In this document: positions 33,038 to 44,869 of the stretch, in pieces | Position numbering within the stretch: position 1 is the first letter of the stretch | How the letters are laid out: each line of letters starts with the position of its first letter | Source of the DNA: Microbacterium sp. 8M | GTDB lineage: Bacteria; Actinomycetota; Actinomycetes; Actinomycetales; Microbacteriaceae | Reading direction: 5' to 3' | DNA length: 64,000 nucleotides | Assembly (NCBI RefSeq): GCF_902506375.1 | Contig: NZ_LR733284.1 | Coordinates: 1,848,059 to 1,912,058, forward strand | Program-made: the position numbers and the translations under genes | The notes under the pieces: model-generated | Told to the model about the DNA's origin: nothing | What the model saw: the letters and a program-made list of their open reading frames with translations, nothing else | Databases searched by the model: none

Positions 33038-33069
33038 ACAGGGCGGGGATCCGAGGATCCCCGCCCTGT
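33038..33069. terminator. Perfect 15-bp inverted repeat between DUF349 and AbiEi-like genes
   Basis: Arms 33038-33052 and 33055-33069 are perfectly complementary with a 2-nt centre (in practice a 4-nt loop). It lies 36 nt downstream of the DUF349 stop on the minus strand and upstream of the next minus-strand gene. The stem is very stable but no T run is present. Confidence 0.6.
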
Positions 33070-33104
33070 GGACAACCTGCCGCGGACGCACCGCGGCGCC
33101 GTGA

Positions 33105-34661
33105 TCAGCCGCCGAGCGCCTTGAGCCAGGCCCGGCGCGCCTCGAGCGCCTCGGTCGCCTCCTTCAGCGCCTTGGCGTTCCCGGACTTCTGCGCCGCATC
33201 GCGCTCGGCCTCCAGCTTGGCGATCGCCTGCTGGAGCTGCTCGCTCATCGCGCCGGCACGGGCCTTCGTCTCCGGGTTGTTGCGCTTCCAGTCGACGTCC
33301 TCGCGGGCCTTCAGCTCCTGTTCGATGACGCGCAGACGGTCATCGAGCGCACGCTCCTTCTCACGCGGGAAGATGCGTCCGACCTCGTCCCACTGACGCT
33401 GGATCCGGGTGAGCAGGGCACGGGCCTTGGCGAGGTCGGGCTCGTCCGCCACGGCCTTGGCCTCCTCCAGGAGCGCAGTACGGGCCTCGATGCGGGGCGC
33501 GGACTCCGCCTCGGTCGCCGCGGCCTGCTCCGCGCGTGCGGCGTACAGCGCATCGCCGGCGGCCTTGAAACGCGCCCACAGGGCGTCGTCTGCCTTGCGC
33601 CCGGCGCGGCCGGCGGCCTTCCACTCGTCGAGCAGGCCCCGGTAGGCGGGGATGCCGTCGACGCCCTTGGGGGCGAGGGCCTCAGCACGCTCGACCAGGC
33701 GCGTCTTGCGCTCGCGCGCCGCCTTGTGGGTCTCGTCGAGCTCGGCGTAGAACGCACGGCGCTGACGGTCGACCGTCGCGCGCGCGTCGCGGAAGCGCTT
33801 CCAGAGCTGGTTCGCCACGCCCTTGGGCAGACGGGGGCCGTTCTGCTGGTGGTTCTGCCAGGCGTCGAACAGGGCGCCCATCTCCTCGGTGACCTTCTTC
33901 CACTGCACGGAGGAGAGGTCCTGCGCGGCGATGGCCTCGGAGCGCTCGACGATGGCGGTGCGCTCCGCGATGGCGGCGTCGACGGCGGCCTTGGCCTCCT
34001 GCGCCTCTGCGGCGGACGCCTCTGCGAGGGAGCTGGTGAGCGCGTCGAGGCGGGCGCGGAGCCCCGCGAGGTCGCCGACGGCGGCCGCGTCGGTCACCTC
34101 GTCGACGAGGTGCTGCGCCTGCTTGGCGAGGTCGCCGGCGCCGGTGCCGCCGGCCTGCACACGCTGCTCGAGCGTGTTCACCTTGAAGGCGAGGTCCTCG
34201 AACTTGCGGACGAAGTAGGCGAGCGCCTCGGCCGGCGTGCCGTCGGGGTACTGCCCGACCTCGCGCCACGTGTCGGCCTCGCGCACGGAGACGGTGCCGT
34301 CCTCGGTCACCCGACCCCACTCGGCGGCGTCCGACGTGCTGACCGCCGCCGGTGCGGCGGGGGCTGCGGGCACGACGGGGCGGATCGCCGTGGCAGGCGG
34401 GCGCGGCATGGCCGGCGGGCGCGGTGTGGCCGGCGGACGCGGCGCAGGCACGGCGGGAGCCGCAGGCGTCACGGTCTCGGACTCGGATGCCTCGGGTGAG
34501 TCCGTCGCCTCAGCGGCGGATGCGGTCTCGGCCGGCGCGTCGCTGCTCGCGGCGGGCGCGTCGGCGGCCTGCTCGGCACCGGCTGCGGCGCTCTCGGCTG
34601 CGCCCGACGCGGCCTTCTCTGCGGCGGTGGGGTCTTCGGGGGTGTGCTCTTCGGTGGACAC
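33105..34661 (-). CDS. DUF349-domain protein
   Basis: This 518-residue soluble protein has a first third of about 115 residues that is low-complexity (Ala, Glu, Pro, Ser, Thr), with a Pro-Arg repeat stretch (RPPATPRPPAMPRP). The rest is nearly all helical with repeated DUF349 units; each contains a W-x-x-x-G or W-K pattern such as VQWKKVTEEMGALFDAW, LWKRFRDARATVDRQ and LDEWKAAGRAGRKADDALW. DUF349 repeats are widespread in actinobacteria, but no biochemical function is established. GTG 34661 is supported by AAGGAG 7 nt upstream. Confidence 0.88.
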   Translation of the reverse strand: MSTEEHTPEDPTAAEKAASGAAESAAAGAEQAADAPAASSDAPAETASAAEATDSPEASESETVTPAAPAVPAPRPPATPRPPAMPRPPATAIRPVVPAAPAAPAAVSTSDAAEWGRVTEDGTVSVREADTWREVGQYPDGTPAEALAYFVRKFEDLAFKVNTLEQRVQAGGTGAGDLAKQAQHLVDEVTDAAAVGDLAGLRARLDALTSSLAEASAAEAQEAKAAVDAAIAERTAIVERSEAIAAQDLSSVQWKKVTEEMGALFDAWQNHQQNGPRLPKGVANQLWKRFRDARATVDRQRRAFYAELDETHKAARERKTRLVERAEALAPKGVDGIPAYRGLLDEWKAAGRAGRKADDALWARFKAAGDALYAARAEQAAATEAESAPRIEARTALLEEAKAVADEPDLAKARALLTRIQRQWDEVGRIFPREKERALDDRLRVIEQELKAREDVDWKRNNPETKARAGAMSEQLQQAIAKLEAERDAAQKSGNAKALKEATEALEARRAWLKALGG

Positions 34662-34748
34662 GGTGAACTCCTTGCGCGGCGGACCGCGGGAGGCGGAAAG
34701 GACACGGCCAGCCTAGTACGACGGGCCGTCCTGCGAGAGTGCCCGTGC

Positions 34749-35048
34749 TCAGCCCGCGGGCGTCTCCGAGACGGTCGGCGCGGGCGTCGTGGGAGCCTGC
34801 GGCGTCGCCGTCGGACTGGCCGTAGGGGAGGGCTTCGGCGCCGGCGCGGTCGCCTCCGCGTGCAGCACCTGGCTCACGATGGCGCCGACGACGATGAGCG
34901 CTCCGGCCACCACGGCGACGGTGTTGTCGCGCACCCGGCGGCGCACGCTGCGAGCGTGCAGCTCCTGGCGTGCCGCGTGCAGGCGCGCCCGCTCCTGCTC
35001 CACGCGTGCGCGCTGCGTGCGGGCGTTCGTCGGACGGCGACCGGCCAT
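34749..35048 (-). CDS. Small single-pass membrane protein
   Basis: This 99-residue protein has a strongly basic, Arg/Ala-rich N-terminal helix (residues 1-42), one membrane segment near 44-63 (NTVAVVAGALIVVGAIVSQV) and an extracytoplasmic tail rich in Pro, Thr, Ala and Ser. I recognise no family. GGGAGG lies 6 nt before the ATG, a clear start. The basic cytoplasmic part could bind nucleic acid or lipid headgroups; this is speculation. Confidence 0.75.
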   Translation of the reverse strand: MAGRRPTNARTQRARVEQERARLHAARQELHARSVRRRVRDNTVAVVAGALIVVGAIVSQVLHAEATAPAPKPSPTASPTATPQAPTTPAPTVSETPAG

Positions 35049-35136
35049 GGATCCTCCCTGATGTCGAGCACAGAGCCTATCGCCCCCGCCCCTGTGCACC
35101 GCACGGCGGAGCGAGGCGCATGTCGGTCGCCGCCGA

Positions 35137-35142
35137 TAGCCT
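35137..35142 (+). promoter_or_regulatory. -10 box of a leaderless promoter (rarA)
   Basis: TAGCCT is followed by 6 nt (GGGTGG) and ATG 35149, closely matching the ruvC arrangement. Confidence 0.55.
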
Positions 35143-35148
35143 GGGTGG

Positions 35149-36486
35149 ATGACTCCTGCAGCCCCGCTGATGAGCGGCCAGACGCCGCTCGCCGTGCGGA
35201 TGCGCCCGGTCTCGCTCGACGAGGTCGCGGGGCAGCAGCACCTGCTGCGCCCGGGTTCGCCGATCGTGACGCTCGCGGATCCGTCCGCGAAGACGGCGTC
35301 CAGCGTGTCGATGATCCTCTGGGGTCCGCCCGGCACCGGCAAGACCACCCTCGCCCAGGCGATCGCCCGCTCGTCCGGGCGCCGCTTCGTCGAGCTCTCC
35401 GCGATCACCGCCGGAGTGAAGGATGTGCGCGAGGTGATGCAGGAGGCGCTGACCCAGCGCGATCTGTACGGCCAGTCCACGATCCTGTTCCTCGACGAGA
35501 TCCACCGCTTCACCAAGGCGCAGCAGGACGCGCTGCTGCCCGGCGTGGAGAACGGCTGGGTCATCCTCATCGCGGCGACCACGGAGAATCCGTCCTTCTC
35601 CGTGATCTCGCCGCTGCTCTCCCGTTCCCTGCTGCTCACGCTGCAACCGCTGACCGACGACGACATCGGCCTCCTCATCGATCGAGCGGTGGCGGATCCG
35701 CGCGGGCTGAACGGCGGTGTCGCCCTCGACGACGCCGCACGTGCCGCGCTCGTCCGTCTCGCCTCCGGGGACGCCCGCCGCGCACTGACCGGCCTCGAGG
35801 CCGCCGCGGCCGTCGCCGCCGCGCCCGACCGGCTGACCGAGGACGAGACGCCCCTCGTCACCGACGACGACGTGGCGCAGGCCGTGGACCGGGCGCTGCT
35901 GCGGTACGACCGCCAGGGCGACGAGCACTACGACGTGATCAGCGCGTTCATCAAGTCGATCCGCGGGTCCGACGTGGACGCGGCGGTGCACTACCTCGCC
36001 CGGATGATCGAGGCGGGGGAGGACCCGCGCTTCATCGCCCGACGGCTGGTCATCTCCGCCGCGGAGGACATCGGCCTCGCCGATCCGCAGGCGCTCGTCA
36101 TCGCCACCGCCGCCGCTGATGCCGTCGCGTTCATCGGCATGCCCGAGGGGCGGATCCCGCTCGCGGAGGCGACGGTCTATCTCGCGACGACGGCGAAGTC
36201 CAACGCCGCGTACCTGGCGATCGACGCCGCCATCGCGGACGTGCGCGCCGGCGGGTTCGGGCGGGTGCCGGTGCATCTGCGCGACGCGCACTACCCGGGC
36301 GCCAAGCGGCTCGGACACGGCAAGGGCTACCGCTATCCGCACGACAGCGACGCCGGCATCGTGCCGCAGCAGTACCTTCCCGATGAACTGCGCGGGCGCC
36401 GCTACTACCAGCCCAAGGCGCTCGGCGGGGAGCGCGAGGTGCAGGCACGCCTGGAGCGGATCCGGAGGATCCTGGGGGAGAGGTGA
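35149..36486 (+). CDS. rarA: Replication-associated recombination protein A (RarA/MgsA)
   Basis: This 445-residue AAA+ ATPase of the clamp-loader clade acts at stalled replication forks. Walker A is WGPPGTGKTTLA near residue 59, Walker B is ILFLDEIHRFTKAQQDALLP near 110, sensor 1 is AATTENPSFSVISPLLSR and sensor 2 is SGDARRAL near 205. The C-terminal tetramerisation domain has DEHYDVISAFIKSIRGSD and PKGRYRYPHD-like GKGYRYPHDSDAG. Length and domain order are typical. Confidence 0.95.
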   Translation: MTPAAPLMSGQTPLAVRMRPVSLDEVAGQQHLLRPGSPIVTLADPSAKTASSVSMILWGPPGTGKTTLAQAIARSSGRRFVELSAITAGVKDVREVMQEALTQRDLYGQSTILFLDEIHRFTKAQQDALLPGVENGWVILIAATTENPSFSVISPLLSRSLLLTLQPLTDDDIGLLIDRAVADPRGLNGGVALDDAARAALVRLASGDARRALTGLEAAAAVAAAPDRLTEDETPLVTDDDVAQAVDRALLRYDRQGDEHYDVISAFIKSIRGSDVDAAVHYLARMIEAGEDPRFIARRLVISAAEDIGLADPQALVIATAAADAVAFIGMPEGRIPLAEATVYLATTAKSNAAYLAIDAAIADVRAGGFGRVPVHLRDAHYPGAKRLGHGKGYRYPHDSDAGIVPQQYLPDELRGRRYYQPKALGGEREVQARLERIRRILGER

Positions 36487-36515
36487 CGCGGCCGGGCCGC
36501 TCAGGGCGGATCTGA

Positions 36516-36521
36516 TAGCAT
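36516..36521 (+). promoter_or_regulatory. -10 box for rpsD
   Basis: TAGCAT lies 147 nt before the rpsD GTG, leaving a leader of about 140 nt (36528-36668). S4 autoregulates through its own mRNA in several bacteria, so this leader may be a control site; no specific S4-binding fold was recognised. Confidence 0.45.
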
Positions 36522-36668
36522 GGATCGGCTCGAAACCGAGTTTTCGGGCATCTCTCCACTCCTGTACCACCCTCTCGTCCGCCCCGGCGTGCGTTCGTGA
36601 GGGGCGGAATCGAGACGATACGTCCGCGAGCCGTGACGGACACGGCCGCGTTTCGAAAGGAACACTTC

Positions 36669-37298
36669 GTGGTCACGAAGTCCCAGGACCGCCGCAAGGT
36701 GCGTCTGTCGCGCGCCCTCGGCGTCGCGCTCACCCCGAAGGCCGCCCGCTACCTCGAGAAGCGTCCCTACGCTCCGGGTGAGCACGGCCGCACCAAGCGC
36801 AAGGCCGACAGCGACTACGCCGTCCGTCTGCGCGAGAAGCAGCGTCTCCGCGAGCAGTACGGCATCCGCGAGAAGCAGCTGGTCATCCAGTTCAACGAGG
36901 CCCGTCGCAAGGACGGCCTGACCGGTGAGAACCTCGTCGAGCAGCTCGAGATGCGTCTGGACGCGCTCGTGCTCCGCGCCGGCTTCGCGCGTACCACCGC
37001 GCAGGCCCGCCAGCTCGTCGTGCACCGTCACATCCTCGTCGACGGCCAGCTCGTCGACCGCCCGTCGTTCCGCGTGAAGCCGGGCCAGCTCATCCACGTC
37101 AAGCCCAAGAGCGAGGGCCTCGAGCCCTTCCAGGTGGCGGCCGCCGGCGGTCACGCCGAGGTGCTGCCCCCGGTTCCGGGTTACCTCGAGGTCGAGCTCG
37201 ACAAGCTGCAGGCCCGTCTGGTCCGTCGCCCGAAGCGCGCCGAGGTCCCCGTGACCTGCGACGTGCAGCTGGTCGTCGAGTACTACGCGGCTCGCTGA
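36669..37298 (+). CDS. rpsD: 30S ribosomal protein S4
   Basis: This 209-residue primary 16S rRNA-binding protein nucleates 30S assembly. It begins VTKSQDRRKVRLSRALG and contains KRPYAPGEHGR and the S4 RNA-binding domain near 95-155 (EMRLDALVLRAGFARTTAQA, then RQLVVHRHILVDGQ). It lacks the N-terminal zinc-ribbon cysteines, so it is the zinc-independent form. It stands alone rather than in the rpsM-rpsK-rpoA operon. The start is GTG 36669 with AAAGGA upstream. Confidence 0.97.
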   Translation: MVTKSQDRRKVRLSRALGVALTPKAARYLEKRPYAPGEHGRTKRKADSDYAVRLREKQRLREQYGIREKQLVIQFNEARRKDGLTGENLVEQLEMRLDALVLRAGFARTTAQARQLVVHRHILVDGQLVDRPSFRVKPGQLIHVKPKSEGLEPFQVAAAGGHAEVLPPVPGYLEVELDKLQARLVRRPKRAEVPVTCDVQLVVEYYAAR

Positions 37299-37344
37299 GC
37301 GAGACGCGCACTCGCTGAGTTCAGCGAACTCTGCGAACACGCCG

Positions 37345-37376
37345 AGGAGGCGTCGGGGGCATCCCCGGCGCCTCCT
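37345..37376 (+). terminator. Terminator after rpsD
   Basis: Two stacked stems, AGGAGGCG/CGCCTCCT outside and CGGGG/CCCCG inside with loop GCAT, are followed by TCGCGTTT. They begin 47 nt after the rpsD stop. Confidence 0.65.
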
Positions 37377-37389
37377 TCGCGTTTACGCA

Positions 37390-37395
37390 TACGAT
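37390..37395 (+). promoter_or_regulatory. -10 box for the small membrane protein gene
   Basis: TACGAT lies 40 nt before ATG 37436, directly after the rpsD terminator. Confidence 0.35.
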
Positions 37396-37435
37396 GGAGA
37401 CCGTTGTGATGAGCGGTGCTCCCGGAGGTGGTGAC

Positions 37436-37627
37436 ATGAAGAGTCTGCTGTGGTTCCTCATCGGCGTGATCGGCGGCTTCGTCGCCGCGCACTTCCTGAA
37501 CAAGGATCCCCGCGGGCACGAGGTGCTGGCGGCGGTGGACGATCGGATCAACGAGTTCACCGGGATCCTCGCCGACGCCTTCCGCGCGCAGGAGTCCCGC
37601 CTCGCCCAGGACAGCACCGCGGACTGA
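37436..37627 (+). CDS. Small conserved membrane protein (63 aa)
   Basis: This 63-residue protein has an N-terminal membrane segment (residues 3-20, SLLWFLIGVIGGFVAAHFL) and an amphipathic acidic C-terminal half. Similar short proteins occur just upstream of alaS in related actinobacteria, and the start LLWFLIGVIGG is characteristic; the function is unknown. GGAGG sits 8 nt before the ATG. It precedes alaS by 69 nt and may be co-transcribed. Confidence 0.75.
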   Translation: MKSLLWFLIGVIGGFVAAHFLNKDPRGHEVLAAVDDRINEFTGILADAFRAQESRLAQDSTAD

Positions 37628-37696
37628 CGCGGATCCCCCTCACTCTCCCGAATCCGCGCTCCGGCGCGCCCTGACAGCAAGGACCACCCGACGAGC

Positions 37697-40353
<2,657 letters not shown>

Positions 40354-40357
<4 letters not shown>

Positions 40358-40827
40358 CCGGCTTCCGACGTGGTGTGCGGCTCGGGATCGACGTCGGGCG
40401 GGCCCGGATCGGCGTCGCCCGCAGCGATCCCGATGGACTGCTGGCCGTGCCGGTGGAGACGGTGCCGCGCGACGACGCGTCCGTGACGCGGATCGCGCAG
40501 CTCGTCGCGGAGTACGAGCCGCTCGAGCTCGTCGTCGGGCTGCCGATCAACCTGCGCGGCGAGGACACCGCGTCCACCGCCGACGCCCGCGAGTTCGCTG
40601 CCGCGCTCGGGCAGGCCAGCGGGTGCGCGGTGCGGCTGATCGACGAACGGCTGAGCACGGTCACCGCGCATCAGGCGCTGCGAGCGTCAGGTCGCAGCCA
40701 GCGCACGTCCCGCGGCGTGGTGGACCAGGCCGCGGCCGTCGTCCTGCTGCAGCACGCCATCGACACGGAGAAGGGGACCGGCCGGCCCGCCGGCACCGCC
40801 CTGACGCCCGACGAGGAGAATCGCTGA
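40354..40827 (+). CDS. ruvX: RuvX/YqgF-family putative pre-16S rRNA nuclease
   Basis: This 157-residue RNase H-like protein has GIDVGRARIGVARSD at the N-terminus with the first acidic residue, VVGLPINLRGEDT near 62, and LIDERLSTVTAHQ near 95 carrying later acidic residues. YqgF in E. coli processes the 5' end of 16S rRNA; a Holliday-junction role is also proposed. It starts on GTG within the alaS stop (GTGA) and is followed by mltG after 1 nt, the conserved alaS-ruvX-mltG-aroE order. Confidence 0.93.
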
Positions 40828-40828
40828 C

Positions 40829-42184
40829 ATGTCCGACCGATCGGAATCGGCCGCGCCCTCCGGGCAGGAGCCCGAACTGCGCGACCTGTTCGGGGCGCTC
40901 CCGGATCCCCAGGTGCAGATGCCGCGCCCGGCCGAGCAGCCGGCGGTCCCCGGATCCCGGCGCGCCGCGCGGGAAGCCGCCAAAGTCACGAGCACTCCGG
41001 ATGCGGCGCGCACCGAGACGCCGGCGGCACCGTCGGCCGAGGTGCACCAGGGGACGGACGCGACCCTCGAGGCGCTGTTCCGCCACGAAGCCGAGCCGCC
41101 CGCCGTGCCGAAGCACAAGAGGCGCCGTGGCTGCCTGATCGCCCTGCTCATCGTGTTCGTGCTCGTGGGCGGCGCTGCCGCGGGCGGCCTCTGGGTGTGG
41201 AACACGTACGGCGACAAGATCAGCGAGACCATGGGCTGGGGCCCGTCCAAGGACTACGAGGCCGGGCAGGCCACCGGCACGGCGCTCGTCACGATCAACA
41301 AGGGGGACGGCGGACAGCAGGTGTCCGAGGCGCTCTACGACGCCGGCGTGACGAAGACCTCTGACGTGTTCTACACCATGATGGTGAAGGAGAACATCGT
41401 CAACACGTTCTACCCGGGTGTCTACAAGCTGCAGCAGAAGATGACGGCGGCGGCCGCGCTCAAGGCGCTCAACGACCCGAAGAACAAGATGCAGAACTCG
41501 GCGGTGATCCCCGAGGGGTACACCGTCGCCCAGACCGTGGAGCGGATCGCGAAGAGCGTGGACGTGCCGCTGGCCGATCTTCAAGCCGCCGTGCAGAATC
41601 CCGCCGACTACGGCGTGACCGCCCCGTCGCTGGAGGGCTGGCTCTTTCCGGCCCTCTACGAGTTCGCGCCGGGCGCGACGGCCAAGGACATCGTGGCCAC
41701 CATGGTCAAGCGCACGAGGGACTCCCTGGCCGCGGCCTCCGTGCCGGCGGGCGACGAGCAGCGCGTGCTCACGATCGCGTCGATCATCCAGCGCGAGGCG
41801 CGTGCCGAGGCCGACTTCTATAAGGTCTCCCGGGTGATCCAGAACCGCCTGGATCAGGGCATGAAGCTCCAGATGGACTCGACGGCGCAGTACGGCTACG
41901 GCGAACTGCACAGCGGTTCGGCGAGCACCTCGGACGCCGCGCAGAACGACGACAACCCGTGGAACACCTACGTCATCGACGGTCTGCCGAAGACCCCGAT
42001 CGCGAACCCCGGCGACAAGGCGATCGACGCGGCGATGCACCCCGCGACGGGCTCCTGGCTGTACTTCGTGACGGTCAACCTCGACACCGGAGAGACCGTG
42101 TTCTCCGCCACCTACGAGGAGCACGAGGCCGCGGTCAAGCAGTGGCAGGACTGGTGCAAGGCGAACCCGGACTCGGGCTGCTGA
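40829..42184 (+). CDS. mltG: Endolytic peptidoglycan transglycosylase MltG
   Basis: This 451-residue single-pass membrane enzyme cleaves nascent glycan strands and may set their length. A disordered cytoplasmic N-terminus of about 100 residues is longer than in Gram-negatives. The membrane segment is 101-122 after a KHKRRR anchor. A LysM-like subdomain is at about 150-215. The YceG catalytic domain has VIPEGYTVAQT near 226, SLEGWLFPALYEF near 267 and ASIIQREA at 317-324, where Glu323 aligns with the catalytic Glu. LQMDSTAQYGYG follows. The stop lies 1 nt from the aroE start. Confidence 0.94.
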   Translation: MSDRSESAAPSGQEPELRDLFGALPDPQVQMPRPAEQPAVPGSRRAAREAAKVTSTPDAARTETPAAPSAEVHQGTDATLEALFRHEAEPPAVPKHKRRRGCLIALLIVFVLVGGAAAGGLWVWNTYGDKISETMGWGPSKDYEAGQATGTALVTINKGDGGQQVSEALYDAGVTKTSDVFYTMMVKENIVNTFYPGVYKLQQKMTAAAALKALNDPKNKMQNSAVIPEGYTVAQTVERIAKSVDVPLADLQAAVQNPADYGVTAPSLEGWLFPALYEFAPGATAKDIVATMVKRTRDSLAAASVPAGDEQRVLTIASIIQREARAEADFYKVSRVIQNRLDQGMKLQMDSTAQYGYGELHSGSASTSDAAQNDDNPWNTYVIDGLPKTPIANPGDKAIDAAMHPATGSWLYFVTVNLDTGETVFSATYEEHEAAVKQWQDWCKANPDSGC

Positions 42185-42185
42185 C

Positions 42186-43013
42186 GTGAGCGGCGTGCGG
42201 ACACGGCTCGCCGTGTGGGGGGATCCGATCGACCACAGCCGATCGCCCGATCTGCACGGCGCCGCCTACCGCCTGCTCGGGCTGAACTGGGAGTACGGCC
42301 GGCGCCAGGTCGACGTCTCCGGCTTCGACGACGCCCTGGACGGCCTGGACGCCACATGGCGCGGGCTCTCTCTGACGATGCCGCTCAAGGAGCGCGCCTT
42401 CGCCCGCGCCGACGAGCGCGACGACGACGCCCGCCTCACCGGCGCGGTGAACACGCTGCTGCTGGGGGAGCGGATCCGCGGCTTCAACACCGACGTGCGC
42501 GGTCTCACCGAGGCGCTGCAGTCCGGCGGATTGGGCTCCAGCCGCACCGCGCGCGTGCTCGGCGGCGGCGCCACGGCACGGTCGGCACTGGTGTCGCTGC
42601 TGCGCCTCGGGGTGACCGAGGTGGAGCTGCGCACCCGGCGCATCGAGCAGGCGCGCGAGCTCGCGGCGTTCGGCACGCGGATCGGCCTGGTCGCGTCCGC
42701 GCGCGCTCTGGACGACCCGGCGCCTCTCGCCGCGGTGGATCTGACGGTGTCGACGCTGCCCGGCGACGCCGATCTTCCGGATGCGGTGGCCGCGACCCTG
42801 GCCGCGCACGGCGGTGCACTGTTCTCGGCCGCGTACGCCCCATGGCCGACGCGACTGGCGCAGGCGTGGAGCGACGCCCCGGTGCTGACCGGCCTGGAGA
42901 TGCTGCTGCATCAGGCGGTCGCGCAGATCCGCATCTTCCTGCACGGGACGCCCGAGGAGGCGCTGCCGGACGAGCCCGCGGTGCTCGACGCCATGCGCGC
43001 CGCACTGCGCTGA
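42186..43013 (+). CDS. aroE: Shikimate dehydrogenase
   Basis: This 275-residue NADP-dependent enzyme reduces 3-dehydroshikimate to shikimate, the fourth step of the aromatic pathway. The substrate domain has VWGDPIDHSRSPDLHGAAY with the shikimate-binding Ser pair. The catalytic Lys is in LTMPLKE near residue 67 and Asp in FNTDVRG near 101. The nucleotide fold has VLGGGATARSAL near 120. The C-terminal GLEMLLHQA motif is near 237. The start is GTG. Two further near-identical 16-nt words (GGCGCG-CGGTTCGCT) follow the stop in the short spacer before aroC. Confidence 0.93.
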   Translation: MSGVRTRLAVWGDPIDHSRSPDLHGAAYRLLGLNWEYGRRQVDVSGFDDALDGLDATWRGLSLTMPLKERAFARADERDDDARLTGAVNTLLLGERIRGFNTDVRGLTEALQSGGLGSSRTARVLGGGATARSALVSLLRLGVTEVELRTRRIEQARELAAFGTRIGLVASARALDDPAPLAAVDLTVSTLPGDADLPDAVAATLAAHGGALFSAAYAPWPTRLAQAWSDAPVLTGLEMLLHQAVAQIRIFLHGTPEEALPDEPAVLDAMRAALR

Positions 43014-43125
43014 AGGCGCGGCGGTTCGCTGGAGGCGCGACGGTTCGCTGATGGGTGCGGCATTCCGAGCCGGAGCGTGAAGTCATCCGCGCGGAGCGCC
43101 CGTTCCGACATGGGAGACTAGGACA

Positions 43126-44355
43126 ATGCTCCGCGTGCTCACGGCCGGCGAATCGCACGGCCCCGAACTCATTGCCGTCATGGAGGGCCTGCCGGCAGGC
43201 GTGCCCCTGTCCCGCGAGGCGATCCAGTCCGACCTGCAGCGCCGCAAGCTCGGCTACGGACGCGGATCCCGGATGAAGTTCGAGCAGGACGAGCTGACGA
43301 TCTCCGGGGGCGTGCGCCACGGGTTCTCCCTGGGCAGCCCGATCGCGATGCGCATCGGCAACACCGAGTGGCCGAAGTGGGTCGAGGTGATGAGCGCGGA
43401 TCCGGTGGAGATGACAGAGAAGTCGCGTGGCCGCAGCGCGGCGCTGACCCGTCCGCGCCCGGGGCACGCCGACCTCGTCGGCATGCAGAAGTACGGCTTC
43501 GACGAGGCCCGCCCGATCCTGGAGCGCGCGAGCGCGCGCGAGACCGCGGCTCGTGTCGCGCTGGGCGCCGTCGCCCGCGCGTTCCTCGGCGAGCTCGGGA
43601 TCCGTCTGGTCAGCCACACTCTCTCGATCGGCCCCGTGCAGGTCCCCGAGGGGTCCGCGCTGCCGACCCCGGATGACGTCGACGCGCTGGACGCGGACCC
43701 GCTGCGGTGCTTCGATCCCGCGACCTCGGCCCGCATGGTGGCCGAAGTGGACGCGGCCCGCAAGGACGGCGACACTCTCGGCGGCATCGTCGAGGTGCTC
43801 GCGTACGGGCTCCCGCCGGGGCTCGGCTCGCACGTGCACTGGGACCGCCGGCTGGACGCGCGGCTCGCTTATGCACTCATGGGGATCCAGGCGATCAAGG
43901 GCGTGGAGGTCGGCGACGGCTTCGAGACCACCCGCCGTCGCGGGTCGTCCGCCCACGACGAGCTGTTCGCGACGGATGACGGCATCACCCGCGGGTCCGA
44001 CCGCGCCGGCGGCACCGAAGGCGGGATGTCCACGGGCACCGTGCTCCGTGTGCGCGCCGGCATGAAGCCGATCGCCACCGTGCCGCACGCACTGCGCACC
44101 GTCGACGTCGCGTCGGGGGAGCAGGCGACCGCGCACCACCAGCGCTCCGATGTGTGCGCGGTGCCGGCCGCGGGCGTCGTGGCGGAGGCCATGGTCTCGA
44201 TCGAGTTGGCGAACTCCGTTCTGGAGAAGTTCGGCGGCGACAACGTCGCCGAGACCCGGCGCAACCTCGAGGCGTACCTCGCGGCGATCCCCGAGGAGCT
44301 GCGCACCACGCCGGCGTCGGAGGCCGCACTGATCCTGCACGATGAGCTCGGCTGA
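43126..44355 (+). CDS. aroC: Chorismate synthase
   Basis: This 409-residue FMN-dependent lyase converts EPSP to chorismate. Signatures are [17 protein letters not shown] at the N-terminus, [18 protein letters not shown] near 47, [17 protein letters not shown] near 106 and [16 protein letters not shown] near 130. The [10 protein letters not shown] signature is near 305, and [17 protein letters not shown] near 343. GGGAG precedes the ATG. It overlaps aroK by 14 nt. Confidence 0.97.
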   Translation: MLRVLTAGESHGPELIAVMEGLPAGVPLSREAIQSDLQRRKLGYGRGSRMKFEQDELTISGGVRHGFSLGSPIAMRIGNTEWPKWVEVMSADPVEMTEKSRGRSAALTRPRPGHADLVGMQKYGFDEARPILERASARETAARVALGAVARAFLGELGIRLVSHTLSIGPVQVPEGSALPTPDDVDALDADPLRCFDPATSARMVAEVDAARKDGDTLGGIVEVLAYGLPPGLGSHVHWDRRLDARLAYALMGIQAIKGVEVGDGFETTRRRGSSAHDELFATDDGITRGSDRAGGTEGGMSTGTVLRVRAGMKPIATVPHALRTVDVASGEQATAHHQRSDVCAVPAAGVVAEAMVSIELANSVLEKFGGDNVAETRRNLEAYLAAIPEELRTTPASEAALILHDELG

Positions 44356-44869
44356 GTCCGCGTCGCCGCAGACGCTCGTGCTCGTGGGCCCCATGGGCGC
44401 GGGCAAGACGAGCGTCGGCCGCAGGGTCGCCCGATCCGCGGGGCTCCGCTTCGTCGACACGGACAAGGAGATCGCCCGGGCGCACGGGCCGATCCCGGCG
44501 ATCTTCGCCGAGCACGGCGAGGCGCAGTTCCGCGCCTGGGAGCAGGAGCAGGTGGCCTCGGCCGTCGCGAACGGCGGCGTGATCTCGCTCGGCGGGGGAG
44601 CGGTGCTCACCGCGGCGACCCGGGAGCTCCTGCGCACCGTGCCGGTGGTCCTGCTCACGGTGACTCCCGAGGCGGTGGCCGAGCGGATCACGGGCAGCGA
44701 CCGCCCGCTGCTGCACGGAGAGGAGGATCCGGTGCAGCGCTGGCAGCGGATCTTCGCCGAGCGGCGCGCACTGTACGAGGAGGTCGCCGACGCGACCTTC
44801 GACACGTCCCGGGTGCCCATGTCGCGCGTGGCGAACCGGATCGTGGAATGGATGAGAGGACGAGGATGA
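44342..44869 (+). CDS. aroK: Shikimate kinase
   Basis: This 175-residue kinase phosphorylates shikimate with ATP. The P-loop [13 protein letters not shown] begins at residue 17. Asp in FVDTDKEI near 38 and Arg in FRAWEQE near 63 bind shikimate. Walker-B-like [11 protein letters not shown] is near 80. The LID Arg lies in [10 protein letters not shown] near 119. ATG 44342 lies inside the aroC coding end, an overlap of 14 nt. The stop overlaps the aroB ATG. Confidence 0.95.
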   Translation: MSSAESASPQTLVLVGPMGAGKTSVGRRVARSAGLRFVDTDKEIARAHGPIPAIFAEHGEAQFRAWEQEQVASAVANGGVISLGGGAVLTAATRELLRTVPVVLLTVTPEAVAERITGSDRPLLHGEEDPVQRWQRIFAERRALYEEVADATFDTSRVPMSRVANRIVEWMRGRG

